DNA of 64,000 nucleotides from Bicyclus anynana (GCF_947172395.1 NC_069084.1:7751107-7815106), one strand, 5' to 3'; shown: positions 37,060-48,785, counted from the first letter of the stretch. Numbers and translations: made by a program. The notes: generated from the sequence alone by a model not told the origin.

Positions 37060-37465
37060 CCAACGGTCTCCAACCGCCAGCATCCAGCGGCTGCCCGCAA
37101 CCCGATTGATATCCTCGGTTCACCCAGTGGGTGATCGACCAAAACTGTGTTTTCCGGTGTGGGATCGCCATTCCAACATCTTGAGACCTCAAAGTCAACG
37201 ATCAGCTCTTCGAACTATGTGACCTGCCCATTGCCACTTCAGCTTCGCGACTTGCTGAGCTATATCAGTGACATTGTTCGCCTGCGGATCTCCTAATTTC
37301 TGATTCGATCACGCAGAGAAACTCCAAGCATAGCTTGCTCCATCGCCCACTGAGTGACTTTGAAGCTTCTAATAAGGTTCATAGTTAGCTACCAAGTCTC
37401 GGATCCGTAGGTCCTCACTGGCGACACGCACTGTTGGAAGACTTTTGTCATCAGGCACTGAGGAA
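37060..37465 (-). pseudogene. RTE-type LINE C-terminal relic, reverse
   Basis: In reverse the sequence follows the relic at 12735-13115 in the same order, ending near GGGTTGCGGGCAGCCGCTGG. Frameshifts and stops are present throughout; no intact frame. Confidence 0.7.
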
Positions 37466-37784
37466 TTTGGGACGAAAAGATGAGGCGAATATGTTAATGA
37501 TTATGATAATGACTAGCAAAAGTCAGCGGTCAGCTTCGTATACTCCTGCCTATGACTTTATGAGTCAAAAAACAGTAAGATAAATCTTAAGTAAATAAAT
37601 AAAACGACAATATATAGATAATTTTATCCTTTTAACGAAGCAATTAAAAGGGAAATAAAATATGACATGTTGGAGTGGCTCACGCTCGACGGAGCGCAAA
37701 GCTGCCGGAGCAGCGAGTCGCTTATTAAAAACTCCGTTTTGAAATGTTTGTAACCTTTTCATTTATTTCGTTGTTTCTAAAGAA

Positions 37785-38268
37785 GGAGCTGTGGTAGCCC
37801 AGTGGATATGACCTCTGTCTCTGATTCTGGAGGGTGTGGGTTCGAATCCGGTCCAGGGCAGGGCACAACTTTTTAGTTGTGTGCATTGTAAGAAATTAAA
37901 TATCACGTGTCTCAAACGGTGAAGGAAAACATCGTGAGAAAACCTGCATACCAGAGAATTTTCTAAATTTTCTGCCTGTGTGAAGGCCTAACCCCTCTCA
38001 TTCTAATAGGAGATTCGAGCTCGAGGGCGTAGGTTCGAATCCAGTCCGGGACATGCACCGCCAACTTTTCAGTTATGTGCATTTTAAGAAGTGCTCAAGC
38101 GGTGAAAGAAAAACATTGTGTTCCGGTACGATGTCGTCTAGAAACCAAAAAGGGGTGTGGATTTTCATCCTTCTCCTAACAAGTTAGGCCGCTTCCACCT
38201 TAGACTGCATCATCACATACCATCCGGTGTGATAGTAGTCAAGGGCTAACTTGAAAAGAATAAAAAAA
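37785..38268 (+). mobile_element. Mosaic of SINE-1, a second SINE-1 piece and SINE-2
   Basis: 37785-38020 is a SINE-1 (TGTGGTAGCCCAGTGGATATG, B box GGTTCGAATCC) shortened in the body. 38025-38120 is a second SINE-1 piece starting at its B box. 38121-38268 is the 3' half of SINE-2 (TTCCGGTACGATGTCGTCTAG to the A tail). Junctions lack target duplications, so template switching or recombination is likely. Confidence 0.75.
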
Positions 38269-38859
38269 TGAATAAATCTGGCAGGTATAATAATGAAGTC
38301 AATATGTTTCTTTTGAGAAAAAAGTAATTCATATAAATATCATATCCCACGTAGAATCAGTATATAAAGACACATAGGGTTCTTTTTATAACATCCCAGA
38401 CTTTAGTCTACATTTATGACAAATTTAATTGGTTCTGCCGTTCTGGAGCCTTTACGTTTATTAACGTCAAGTAACGTTAAGTGGCATTTAGTAGGGGTAT
38501 AGATTAGCCCTGGACTTTTAAAACCTGCTACCCTAAGTACCATGGTCCGTACTCTATATTATTTGCCCATCGTTCTTTCATAAAGCAGAAAAATAAGCTG
38601 ACAAAATTTCAGTCTGTTTGTATAATGGAAATTCTCAGAAAGCAAGCTTTAAAAACAGAGTTGGTGTATAAAATGTGACGTATTATTGAAGATTCGTGCT
38701 CCGCCGAGTGCAAAGTTTCTCGAGCACAATTATGACGTCACATCGCAGACTTTGCGCATATTAAACCAACTACATTCAGGTTTATAACATCTTAGGTTAA
38801 GGTGACTTTATTAGTGAACAATGAGGTTAGCAATCTTTTTTATTAAATGTCAAGCCCCT
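38269..38859. other. Unassigned stretch
   Basis: No feature recognised. Confidence 0.45.
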
Positions 38860-39010
38860 GATTACAACCTGACTGATTTTAAGTAGCGATGCACTCAAAG
38901 ATGGAATTGGGCTTACTTGAGAGAGGTACAACCAGTTTATTTTACCTTTACCTGACGGTTTCCACTCGGCATCTTACTAGAACGCTAAATCACTGGTAGT
39001 CTCGTTCACA
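38860..39010 (-). mobile_element. Decayed SINE-2, reverse
   Basis: In order it shows degraded inverted SINE-2 blocks: CAAGCCCCTGATTACAACC, GATGCACTCAAAGATGGAA, and GAACGCTAAATCACTGGTAG. Confidence 0.55.
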
Positions 39011-39151
39011 TGTGCCATTTAGGTCAAAAAAAGTTCTCCGTCTCCTATGAAAATGGTTGAGGTGTCATTCGATTCGGAATTGTAATAATGTAGCTAGCTT
39101 TTGAAAAAATTGGAGCAAACCCCCCGCCCAGGTAGTTGCTCTCAAATAAGA

Positions 39152-39480
39152 TTTTTTTTTTTATTCTTTACAAGTTAGCCCTTGACTACAATCTCACCTT
39201 GTGGGTGAGATGATGTAATCTAAAGATGGAAGCGGACTAAATTGTTAGGAGGAGGATGAAAATCCACACTCCTTTCGGTTTCTACACGACATCGTACCGG
39301 AACGCTAAATCGCTTGGCGGTACGTCTTTGTCGGTAGGGTAGTAACTAGCCACAGCCGAAGCCTCCCACAGGCTAGACCTGGACCAATTAAGAAAACCTC
39401 AATCGGCCCAGCCGGGGATCGAACCCAGGACCTCCGTCATTAAATCCACCGCACATGCCACTGCGCCACGGAGGCCGTCA
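39152..39480 (-). mobile_element. SINE-2, full copy, reverse
   Basis: It runs from the inverted A tail (TTTATTCTTTACAAG) to GCCACGGAGGCCGTC, with the inverted B box GGGGATCGAACCC. The body matches 18796-19128. Confidence 0.88.
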
Positions 39481-40750
39481 AATATTTCTAATCTGACAAA
39501 AGATTCAAAAAGAAGAGGAAATTTCCTAAAAAAAGGCCTAGATTTTGTAATTACAGGACCAATGTTTATACTTTTTACCGAGGCTTGAAAATACGTCCGA
39601 AAATGGGTACTCCGGTTTGCGCTAGTTAAGCCCTCTTCTTACACTTCAACAAAAATATTATTTAATCATGTTAAATATTTAAATTTTAATTTGAAAAAAA
39701 TCAGACACTTATAATAATATATATAGATGAACGAATAATAATCTGATGGCAAAAAATTTTCATCGCGATTATTCAACGAGTTAATAGTTATGCGTCAGTT
39801 AATAAACAATTTCTAATAATTTATGATTCGTTTCGGTTTATGAGATACATTCCGTTAAGAACAGCTTACATACTGTTTTAGAATTTAAACTATCGTGAGT
39901 GTTATTCATATTAAACTAGTCGGGCATCGGGTTTGAAACTAGTCGGGCATACTCCGGCCTAATATCACGTGAGTTTTAGCCGTGTTTCATAATTAATTAA
40001 TACTTACATACTGGCTAAAAACACACACACACACACACAAACACGCACACACATTTGTGATAACTGTGAGTAATTGTAAAGAAAAACGATCTGTTAATTT
40101 AGTAATTTTAATACCTCTCTCTTTGTAGAAGAGCGAGGCTTCTAACACGGGTAATTATATACCTACAAGGAGGTTTCGGCCCCTATTTGTTATTACTGTA
40201 TTACTAAGAAATAAACGATTATTATTATTATACAAAAACAAATATGGAGTGCACCTGATTTTCACAAACTTGTGCATTAAAATATCTCCTGCATATAATA
40301 CGGCTAGTTTCAACATGAGGTTGACCGCCATGGCCGAAATCTGGTCCTTCATAATGACTCACTAAACAAAGCCAAGCGTCTCTCGACCAAGCGTCAAGCG
40401 ACCCATCACACTCCTTCAATGCGGGTTGACGAGCAAAACAATGAAATTATAGGGAGGGTAGTATAAGTTTATTGTAAAACTAAAGTCATAAAAAAATATG
40501 CGACGATAAAAATTGCAAGTTCACGCGGTAAAATTTTGAAACCGCTTCAGTTGGGCTCTTAAGTTAAATTATGTAAATTTTGACTTCCCCATTCCGCCAC
40601 GTGGCCTTGTATCAAGCGTACGTGAAGATGTGAATGAATTATTCAAAACCTAGGTCTTGTGCATAATGCATGTGATTTTTGGTGCGACAATACCGTCGCA
40701 ATATTAATGAATATTATTTTCAGGCGCTTGACTAAGAATTTTAATAGTGT
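39481..40750. other. Unassigned stretch with a repeat fragment and (CA)n
   Basis: 39915-40000 holds a fragment of the ACTAGTCGGGCAT repeat, itself with a short internal duplication. A (CA)n microsatellite lies at 40020-40053. No gene seen. Confidence 0.5.
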
Positions 40751-41313
40751 TATATAAAAATGAAAAAAGTGCGTTGGTAAGCGCATAACTCAACAACGCC
40801 TGGACTAATTTGGGCAATTCTTTTTTTAAAATGTTCGTTGAAGTTTTAGGATGGTTTTTACGGCGAGAAAAATTCGAATAATTGCCGGAAAAACCATAAA
40901 AATAGCCCTTTTCTTTTTCCCATACAAATGTTTTCTAACTAAAACGTAGTCAATTTCAGCTTTATTATTATTATATAAAGTTCATATTAAATTACAAGCA
41001 CTCACTGTTGTCTAAGCATTTTTTTAATGTGTTTGTTACGGTCTTATATTGCATCATCACTTACCATCAGGTGAGATTGTAATCAAGGGCTTACTTGTAA
41101 AGAATAAAAAAAAATTATCAGGAGAAGGTTTTTATGACCGAAAAAAATAAAAATTAAGGGGTAGGGTAGAGGTAGAGGTAGGGAAGGGTAGGGTAGGAGA
41201 GGGGTAGGGTAGGGGTAGTTTAAAGGTAGAGTAGGGTTAGGGTAGGGGTACGGTAGGAGTAGTTGAAACTTTACATCGAGTTTTACGCAGACGAAGTCGC
41301 GGGCGCCCGCTAG
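40751..41313 (+). mobile_element. Helitron family C with SINE-2 insert and G-rich minisatellite
   Basis: The 5' body matches 11492-11834 (GCGTTGGTAAGCGC...), a SINE-2 tail fragment is inserted at about 41041-41112, an irregular (GGGGTAGGGTA)n stretch runs over about 41157-41260, and the 3' end is ACGAAGTCGCGGGCGCCCG then CTAG at 41310-41313. Confidence 0.8.
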
Positions 41314-41664
41314 TAGTGTTATAAAATAATATGATGTCCTCTATAACATAAAATTGAAAATTTTGAAAAACCCCCAAATGTCATGAAATTATTAATCACA
41401 CTCTCGATCAAGTCATCAATATTCTCTTTCAGTGCACCTTCATTTGAGACCGCACTCGAGTATATTTGCAGACGGTTGATCTTTCACACTTCCGCCCCCC
41501 ACAACTTTTAAACGACTCAACCGATTTTCATCAAACATGTCTAAAAACACATGCTCGTAAGCCACCTTTAATAAAAAAAACTAAGTTGAAATCGCTTCAT
41601 CCTTTTGGGAGCTATGACACCACAGCCAGACTGACAGACAGACTCTTTTTGCGTCGGGGTTTAA

Positions 41665-41868
41665 TCTATACTAATATTATAAAGCTGAAGAGTTTGTTTG
41701 TTTGTTTGTTTGATTGAACGCGCTAATCTCAGGAATTACTGGTCCGATTTGAAAAATTCTTTCTGTGTTAGATAGCCCATTTATCGAGGAAGGCTATAGG
41801 CTATATATTATCCCTGTATTCCTATGGGAACGGGAACCACGCGGGTAAAATCGCGCGGCGTCAGCTAG
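41665..41868 (+). mobile_element. Helitron family A, full length
   Basis: A|TCTATACTAATATTATAAAG to GCGTCAGCTAG|T, 204 bp, with all family A body blocks (TGATTGAACGCGCTAATCTC, GATAGCCCATTTATCGAGG). Clean ends. Confidence 0.88.
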
Positions 41869-42429
41869 TAATAAATAAGTCTTGCCATCCAGAGGGATAA
41901 CAGCGACAGCGTATTGGGTACTTTGACTATGGGTGAACAAGTCCATAGTTACTTAACTAAACCAGCTCTAATAAAGATGTTTAATATTATACCCATGAAC
42001 TTTTTTCGTTACTTTTATAAATATTTATTTCCATTTTTACAAAGAAAGTGAATGCAGAGCGGATTGCTTTCTTTAAAATTATAGTACTAAACTCTTCGGC
42101 ATTAAAACCTTCGGCATTCTATACAAAGAATACATACTCGTAGAAAGCAATCTTTATTAAAAGATAACAATACCGGTTATCTATTTTGTACATTGTGGAG
42201 AGACCTTTACCTCTCAAGCAAGCTGCTGTATTATATTTTTGGCGAGAATGCAACGATGAAACCCAGCTCCTCATCGCGACAGCGTGAATAAGGAAAATAT
42301 ACGAATAATATTATAATGTAGGTAATATGTGTGCGATATCGTACAGGTTATAGTGCTCTATTATTCCATGGCGAGTTTTTAACGTCACTACGAGTATATT
42401 CATACTTATATTATAAAGGCAAATTATTT
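41869..42429. other. Unassigned stretch
   Basis: No gene or repeat recognised. Confidence 0.45.
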
Positions 42430-43018
42430 AAAATACTACGATCTCACCTAATGTCGATGCAGTCGATGATGGAAGTGGACTTAGTTGGAAGATACGCAAG
42501 TTTATTCTACCAATACCTCTGATGGTTTCTCGGCATCGCAACGGAACGCTAGACCGCTTGGCGATACATTTTGCCGGTGGGGTGGTTAATAGCCACCACC
42601 GATGCTTACCACCAGATCAGACCTGGCCGATCGAAAAAATATACAATACTTAGGCTGCCTGTTCACCAGAGCAGAGCAAGGGAGCGTAGCGGAGAAACGG
42701 ACTAATGCGGGGCGGAGTTGTCTGTCTACCGGAACAGAGCGAGGGTGCGCAGAGGAGTTGCAGACCATGTTAAAAAAATAAATGTTTAATTTATTTTATA
42801 TAATTATTACATGATTTTTTAAACTAGCTCGCAAGTCCCTGTCCACTTAAGAGGAGCGGAGATTTTGTGCAATTCTATTGGTTAATATTTCTCCGTTTCT
42901 CGGCTCCGCTGCCTCGCCTCGCTCCGGTGGACTGGCAGCCTAAGACTGCCATAGCAGAGATAATCGCACCCAGGACCCCCGTGCTAAGAAACACATAATA
43001 CCTACTACACCACTCGTC
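42430..43018 (-). mobile_element. Decayed SINE-2, reverse, interrupted by a MITE
   Basis: Degenerate inverted SINE-2 blocks occupy 42430-42649 (GGAACGCTAGACCGCTTGGC) and continue at 42944-43018 (CGCACCCAGGACCCCCGTGC). The MITE between them inserted later. Confidence 0.6.
42650..42943. mobile_element. MITE with TTAGGCTGCC termini
   Basis: The ends TTAGGCTGCC and GGCAGCCTAA are inverted repeats; subterminal GAGCGAGGG/CTCGCTCCG blocks also pair. A second copy is at 57964-58205. No frame for a transposase. Confidence 0.8.
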
Positions 43019-43471
43019 AATTTTATTATAAGGAAAGCCCGTATTTCGCGCTAAGCAACATGTATGACTGTATCGTTATTAAGATCAAGTCGAGATAATA
43101 AGCTGCCACGCACACAGCTTCCCATTTTTAGGTCAAGCGATTAGCGATATTCATTGATAGGTCTTCAGTCACTCTTGCAGAAAGATAACTAGGTGACCGA
43201 CTTGCCTTGAGACTCGAAACATACTGTTATAGCGGATACCCGTGACTCCGTCCGTTTATGATTGAAATTAAATCCTATTTAACACTCTTTGGGAGCGTTC
43301 GGTAGATATAAATAATAATTAAATCTATTCTAGATTCTAAAGTTGTGTTGTTATACGGTGAGTTTGTTGTGGGCTCTTCTCGGACTAAGACGCCTTTGGA
43401 ACCCTCATAACTTTAATTTTAAGTTTTCGAATAATTATTATCACCATTATCTTAAGTTTAATATTATTACC
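43019..43471. other. Unassigned stretch
   Basis: No feature recognised. Confidence 0.45.
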
Positions 43472-43530
43472 TGACGTGTCGAAAGAGCTTGTAAACTAAG
43501 CCTATTTGAAATAAATGAATTTTGATTTGA
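43472..43530 (+). mobile_element. LINE 3' end fragment
   Basis: CTGACGTGTCGAAAGAGC, CTTGTAAACTAAGCCTATTT and GAAATAAATGAATTTTG match the 3' end of the LINE at 31077-33525. Confidence 0.75.
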
Positions 43531-43539
43531 TAAAGAGGT

Positions 43540-43711
43540 AAAGTTTGTGGTATTGTAGGGGTTAATCTCTGGATCTACTGAACCGATTTTGAAACTTCTT
43601 TTACTACTAGAAAGCTACATTATTTGCGAGAGTCATAGGCTATATTTTATCGCCGTATTTTCACGAAAACGGGAACTATGCGAGTTAAACCGCGGGGCGT
43701 CGGATAGTTTA
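43540..43711 (+). mobile_element. Helitron fragment (GAGGTAAAGTTTGTG type)
   Basis: It shares GGATCTACTGAACCGATTTT and GAGAGTCATAGGCTATATTT with the body at 22205-22398, and ends GGGGCGTCGGATAG, a decayed CTAG. Confidence 0.65.
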
Positions 43712-44215
43712 AATTATAAAGAAATTATATAAAACAATAATATTAAAATCCTCAGTGGTGCAGTGTTATTGTATATATACCGCTGTGCTTATTACATTGC
43801 CAATCAGCATTGCTGTGTCACAGTGTAAAGAAGTGTAAGCACATGAAGCTATCAAAATAAAAAAAAACATAATTTTATTCATTGTTTCAGGTACAAATCG
43901 AAGCTGTCACATTTCAGCGAATACTCCAGAAGAGGTATGAAAAATGATTTTTTTTTTAATTTCATAGTAACACCAAGCCCAAATCAAACCTAAATAGTAG
44001 ATAATTAAAGATGTTTGTAGAAACAAACAGACAAATATATGAAATTTAGACAAAATATATTCTAAAAGCAACTCAATCATCATATGAGTAGATACATAAT
44101 AACAATTTGACAAAAAAAGTGGGCCATTATAATAGCGAACTGAATTTTGAGCTTAAAAAAGAACTTAGAAATCTTACTCTAGAGCACACCACTGCTCCGA
44201 TGCAAACCAGCTCCC

Positions 44216-44396
44216 TAGCCAAGTGGCACGTCGATTCTCTTTCTACGATCGCTAACGCTTCGAAAACTAAAAAGTTGTATGGGATTGATAGATCTTGATC
44301 ACTTGACCTGTCGATAGCAAATGTCATTCCCATACATCTTTCTAGTTTTCGAAGCGTTAGCGATCGTAGAAAGAGAATCGAAGTGCCACTTGGCTA
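44216..44396. mobile_element. Long near-perfect hairpin (68-bp arms)
   Basis: Arms 44216-44283 and 44329-44396 are reverse complements with 3 mismatches in 68, with a 45-nt loop. Blocks include CTTTCTACGATCGCTAACGC. It looks like a hairpin MITE; no coding frame. Confidence 0.85.
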
Positions 44397-44440
44397 TGGG
44401 GGCAGCGGTCTAAACGTAGTCGTACCACGTATCCGTATCA

Positions 44441-44615
44441 TGCGTTGCATCAAATGAACTTTTATTTTAACGGTAAGTACATAAAATCCGTTCGATGCGA
44501 TCCTTACGATGTTGATCAGTGGACGCACTTGTATGACTTTCTATGCGAAGAAATAGTACAATCCGTTTGATGCGATGCGTCCGATACGTACAATGCGGGT
44601 CTGTGGACACCTAGC
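44441..44615 (+). repeat. Dispersed repeat, copy 2 (GATGCGATGCGTCCGATACG type)
   Basis: Matches 3555-3725. It lies directly next to the 68-bp hairpin, so the two may belong to one element. Confidence 0.65.
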
Positions 44616-44704
44616 ATTAACGTGCAAGAAGGAATTTTAACACTATCACCTTCCTAACTCTGCGGTGAGAATTTTTACTAAATTTTTTTGTGAAAAATGA
44701 AAAG

Positions 44705-44888
44705 CTTTTATTTCATAGTCCGTGTATGTTTGTTCCTCCTTCCTGCGGCGACTTATGCGATTTGGCTGAAATTTAGAATGAAAATAGATTTTACTCTTGA
44801 TTAAAGCATATGTTACTTTTAATCTATGGTTACCGCGGGATTTATGAAAAAACGAATTCCATGCGAAAAAGTCGCGGGCATCCGCTAG
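44705..44888 (+). mobile_element. Helitron family B, 5'-eroded
   Basis: GTGTATGTTTGTTCCTCC, GATTTGGCTGAAATTTAG and a final CGCGGGCATCCGCTAG mark the family; the 5' TC end is not preserved. Confidence 0.7.
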
Positions 44889-45164
44889 CTCATATAAATA
44901 TCTGTGGTTTTAGAATACTCTTAATCTAAATATGTTATTTTGTATTTAAAACAGCTAGCCTAAGGCTTTCAAAATTCATTACAAGGGCACATCTAAACAA
45001 AACATACAGGAGGCGCGAAACAACAAAGGGATAATAATAAAACCCGTCCGTTTATTACACAGTTGAGTAATAAACACAAAATATTAAAGAATAGTACACT
45101 AAAACTAGAAATATATAAAAATATACGCCAGTTTTAGCAGACTCAGACTTAGATTACAAAAATA

Positions 45165-45590
45165 AGAAAACAAATTTCGAACATAGGATTCACAATATTT
45201 GTCAGGACAACTTAATTAACAAATCAAACTGTAACCAAAATAGGACCCTAGAATGGAAGAGAATGACCTTGAGTGGAGACACGCACTTGTGAACGTTATG
45301 TGTAGAGTTAAAGGCGCCTTTGACAGTTAACTAATACTCCCCTTTTCCACTCAAGTCACTCTCCCCGCCTATCCCAAGTAACCCATAATGAACTACACAA
45401 CAAGAAATGTGGACGGTCAAACGCCACGAGCATACTGAAGCTGATCGTATGACGAGCGCCTTATATCGCAAGTCGTTCCCGCCAACCGATCGTTACCACT
45501 CACTAACTCCCCACTCTTTACAGAAATAAGTCGCGCCACCTGACGTGATATCCGTCTCAGACTGCTATTTCCTACACCATCTAATATTTC
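45165..45590. repeat. Dispersed repeat shared with 51655-52015
   Basis: Shared blocks are ACAATATTTGTCAG, TTAATTAA.AAATCAAA, GACGAGCGCCTTA, CGCGCCACCT and TCCGTCTCAGACT.CTATTT. It could be a solo LTR or a MITE. No coding frame. Confidence 0.6.
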
Positions 45591-46007
45591 AGCTATATAC
45601 CCAACACGCTGGCACTATGTTAACTTTGGATGGCAATCCTTTCAGCCTAATATTTAAGTATCATCTCTTGGTTTACTTAATGCATGAGTTTGTTAGACTT
45701 AACTCTAACTTAACAATAAAGTTTTGATTGGCTTAAATTTAATAATATAAATTTTACTACTCTACTATGAGCGTTTAGGTAAAATTTTTAAAGCGAAAAC
45801 TTCTGGACCGATTAAAAAAAAATCTCACAATTTCAAAGCTATATCTTGACTGAAGAACAAATTCTGTATATTTTATCCCTTTATTCTCACGGAAACGCAG
45901 ATGCACTAGTTATTAAATAATTCAACTATGGACTTGTAATCAGTACTACTGTACAAAGCTGAATTTCAAACCATAGTATCTAGTACACACAGACTATACA
46001 ATTTTAT
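45591..46007. other. Unassigned stretch
   Basis: Contains an eroded Helitron-like piece at about 45775-45915 (no clear ends). No gene. Confidence 0.4.
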
Positions 46008-46240
46008 CATAAAACACGGCTAGAACTCACGTTTTAAAACGTCGCAGTATGCCCGACTAGTTTTGAACCCATACGGGGCCCTTATTCATGAGCTGGTTCT
46101 TGCAACGCGGCACGATGCAAAAAGCGAAGCGGAAGCGCGCAGCCGCTCGCAGCGCGCGTTGGGAGAGGGGCTGAGGGATGGGAAACTAGTGGGGAATACT
46201 CCGACGTTGAATCACGTGAGTTTTAGCCGTGTTTTATAAT
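46008..46240. mobile_element. Foldback repeat with GC-rich centre
   Basis: Arms of about 61 bp (46008-46068 and 46180-46240) pair imperfectly and both belong to the ACTAGTCGGGCAT / GTGAGTTTTAGCCGTG repeat. The 111-bp centre is GC-rich (GAAGCGGAAGCGCGCAGCCG). Confidence 0.75.
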
Positions 46241-47127
46241 TAATTAATATGAATAACACTCAAGATAGATTAAATTCTAAAACAGAGTATAACTACTTTT
46301 TAAAGTATTTGTAAAGTAAACTTAAAATGAAAAAAATAATAGTTTTTTTTTTAAATAGGTACCGTTGTGTTAACAAAACGGTGTGAGATGCGGACTGCAT
46401 TCAATCGCTGGAAAGTTAAGACCACTCGACACGACCGGTGTCGTGGGCAGATTATTTATAGCCGCTATTTATTTCCTTCTGCTGAATAGAAGTGTGAAAC
46501 AGCTAACACGGATCCGTTTGCGCTGATAAATACCTATGCGAGTAAACCACACAATTGATACCTACCTCTAGCCTTGCATTTCTGTAGGGAGATACTCCAG
46601 CAACAGCTTCGTGTAAGGTTTTACCTACACTGTAAAGATTATGCAAATTAAAAAAGTATAAAATCTACTTAGTTAAAAAAATATACATATACACTATAGC
46701 ATTGAAGGGCACACAGTTCCATCGATAGAGTAGGGGTTTTACATCTATAGAACAAAATATTTATATTCTATGGAACAAGACTATCACAGTCTGTGACCAT
46801 ATTGCGTATGACTATTATTGTATTTACTTTAAGAGATCCTTTGTAATAATAACCTCTTTAATATAACTTTTAGTTTGTACCCATTGATGTCCGTACCCTT
46901 TCAAAAACTTCCCCGAGTTCGCAAACTAATGCATTTAATAAATTGGGAACAAGAAAGTTTGTCTTCATAAGCAGAGCTAAGTACTGTAGTAGCCACAATG
47001 TATTTGCTAAAATTATATATCATTATATTATCTCAAAATTTGAGGCTATAATTTTTTACATGCCCGTATAAACGATTAATAAGTTTAGTAAGATAAGGAT
47101 TCCATTATAATAATTCTATTACCGTGA
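46241..47127. other. Unassigned stretch
   Basis: AT-rich; no gene recognised. Confidence 0.45.
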
Positions 47128-47250
47128 GCCGTAATCGACCAGTAGATATGACCTCTGCCTTCGAAAAGGCTAAAATTCAAAAATTTATTTCAAGTAGGCT
47201 CACTTTACAAGCACTTTTGACACGTCAGTTGACTATTTGTATAGATTCTA
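47128..47250. mobile_element. SINE-1 5' scrap and inverted LINE 3' end
   Basis: 47128-47163 (CCAGTAGATATGACCTCTGCC) is the 5' end of SINE-1. 47167-47250 is the LINE 3' end in reverse (GTAGGCTCACTTTACAAGCA). Confidence 0.7.
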
Positions 47251-47306
47251 TTGGACCAATTTAACAATTCTTTCACTGAAGGAGAGCTGTAGGTGCTGTA
47301 GGTGAG

Positions 47307-47622
47307 ATCACCGTCTTCCCACGGGAACGGGAACTACGCGGGTGAAACCGGGTCCGCTAGTGATAAATGAAAATAATGTTTGAAAATCACTTAAATTTTA
47401 TTTATTTTTTCTAGAAAAATGTACTTAGATAATCACCTCAGGTAGTCAACGTGAGTTGCCTTTATTTTATCACCGTCTTTCCACGGGAACGGGAACTACG
47501 CGGGTGAAACCGGGTCCGCTAGTGATAAATGAAAATAATGTTTGAAAATCACTCAAATTTTATTTATTTTTTCTAGAAAGATGTACTTAGATAATCACCT
47601 CAGGTAGTCAACGTGAGTTGCA
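47307..47622. repeat. 163-bp recent tandem duplication
   Basis: TCACCGTCTTCCCACGGGAA starts at 47307 and its near copy at 47470. The two units differ at only a few bases over about 150 bp. Each begins with a Helitron 3' end (GGGTCCGCTAGT). Confidence 0.85.
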
Positions 47623-47785
47623 CAAGTTTAATTATGGCAACTGATTGCGTCTGATAGCGTCTCTGGGGCCTGATGGGAGGCTAATGATATTAGATGTCAT
47701 TACGCGCACTAACTGGGATAGCATTGCAATTTACAGGTGTGCCTGCTTACGAGTATGAACTGATAGAATTACTCTTATTTCACTA

Positions 47786-47995
47786 CTAGCGGACGCCCGG
47801 GGCTTCGTCCGCGTGGAAATCAATATAAACTTTCAACCCCTATTTCACCCACTTTAGGGGTTGGATTTAAAAAAAAATTGAATTACATTACATTTCGTAT
47901 ATTTTATATGATTTGTGGACAGATTTTTATAACTGAAACTCTAAAAATGAAGGACTTTCCATACAAACTTTCAAAAAGAAAAAAAAAACTTTTTT
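47786..47995 (-). mobile_element. Helitron family E, reverse, partial
   Basis: CTAG at 47786-47789, CGGACGCCCGGGGCTTCGTC, then the inverted family E body (CCCCTATTTCACCC; TGAAGGACTTTCCATACAAA) shared with 35740-36200. Confidence 0.7.
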
Positions 47996-48008
47996 TTTAT
48001 TTCGTACT

Positions 48009-48100
48009 AGCAGACGGTCCGAGGTTTCACCCACGTACTATCCGTTCCCGTAGGAATACGGGATTAAAATATAGCCTATGACACTCACAAATAAATTTAA
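48009..48100 (-). mobile_element. Helitron family A 3' fragment, reverse
   Basis: CTAGCAGACGGTCCGAGGTT, then CCCGTAGGAATACGGG and ATATAGCCTATGACACTC, the inverted 3' half of the family A body. Confidence 0.65.
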
Positions 48101-48785
48101 GTACCTACATTTCTTACAAGATTTGTCAAAATTGATTCAGTTGAGAGGTTAAGGTTAACAATTCGACGTGTACCTATATATTTTTTTTATTTATGAACAC
48201 ATGTAACTTTTTACTGAATAGCCTAATTTTGATATTTTTTTAATTAGAAAGGGTATATGACGAATGATGTCTATATAAATTTGGAAAAAACATTCCAACC
48301 CTAAGGGTAAGAAAACAGGGGATGAAGTAATTCTGGTTGGTACTATAATTCTGTTTTAGTCGAGACTTGTACTAGAACTGCCCCTTCTACTTTATATACC
48401 TAAGAACCACCAAATGACACTATAGTCAAGCCTTAACTTATCAAAGAAAATAAGTAATATAGCAGTCTATAAGCACCTAGTTTACTTAAAATTGTCCGCT
48501 TTAGCAAATTGCAATCTGACCCCTCTAATTTTATTCTCCGGTCAGATTGCCTGTAACGAGGGTAGGTAATAGGGCCCGGTAGTAGAATGATTTCAAATTT
48601 ATATACGGCTTTTTGAAATTTTATTTCAATAGACGTAAGATATTTTTAATGGTTTTTAAATTTGTCCCTATAAATAAGTGATTATTTATTATTACCTCAG
48701 AAAACACTGTATTCTGAAATTATTACTTACGTTGTAACAAAATTTTAACAAGTGTATACTACTTGTAATTGATATAAACCAGAGC
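48101..48785. other. Unassigned stretch
   Basis: No gene. A block at about 48535-48620 (CGGTCAGATTGCCTGTAACG...GGGCCCG) has a relative at about 49995-50065, so it is probably an old dispersed repeat. Confidence 0.4.

Noticed and set aside
40020..40053. (CA)n run as a regulatory site
   Set aside because: Simple microsatellite; nothing around it indicates a regulatory role.
43891..43934. Possible 44-bp mini-exon between TTGTTTCAG and GTATGA
   Set aside because: The splice signals look good, but none of the three frames gives a convincing Ig or other motif, and phase continuity with the Dscam-like exons cannot be tested here.
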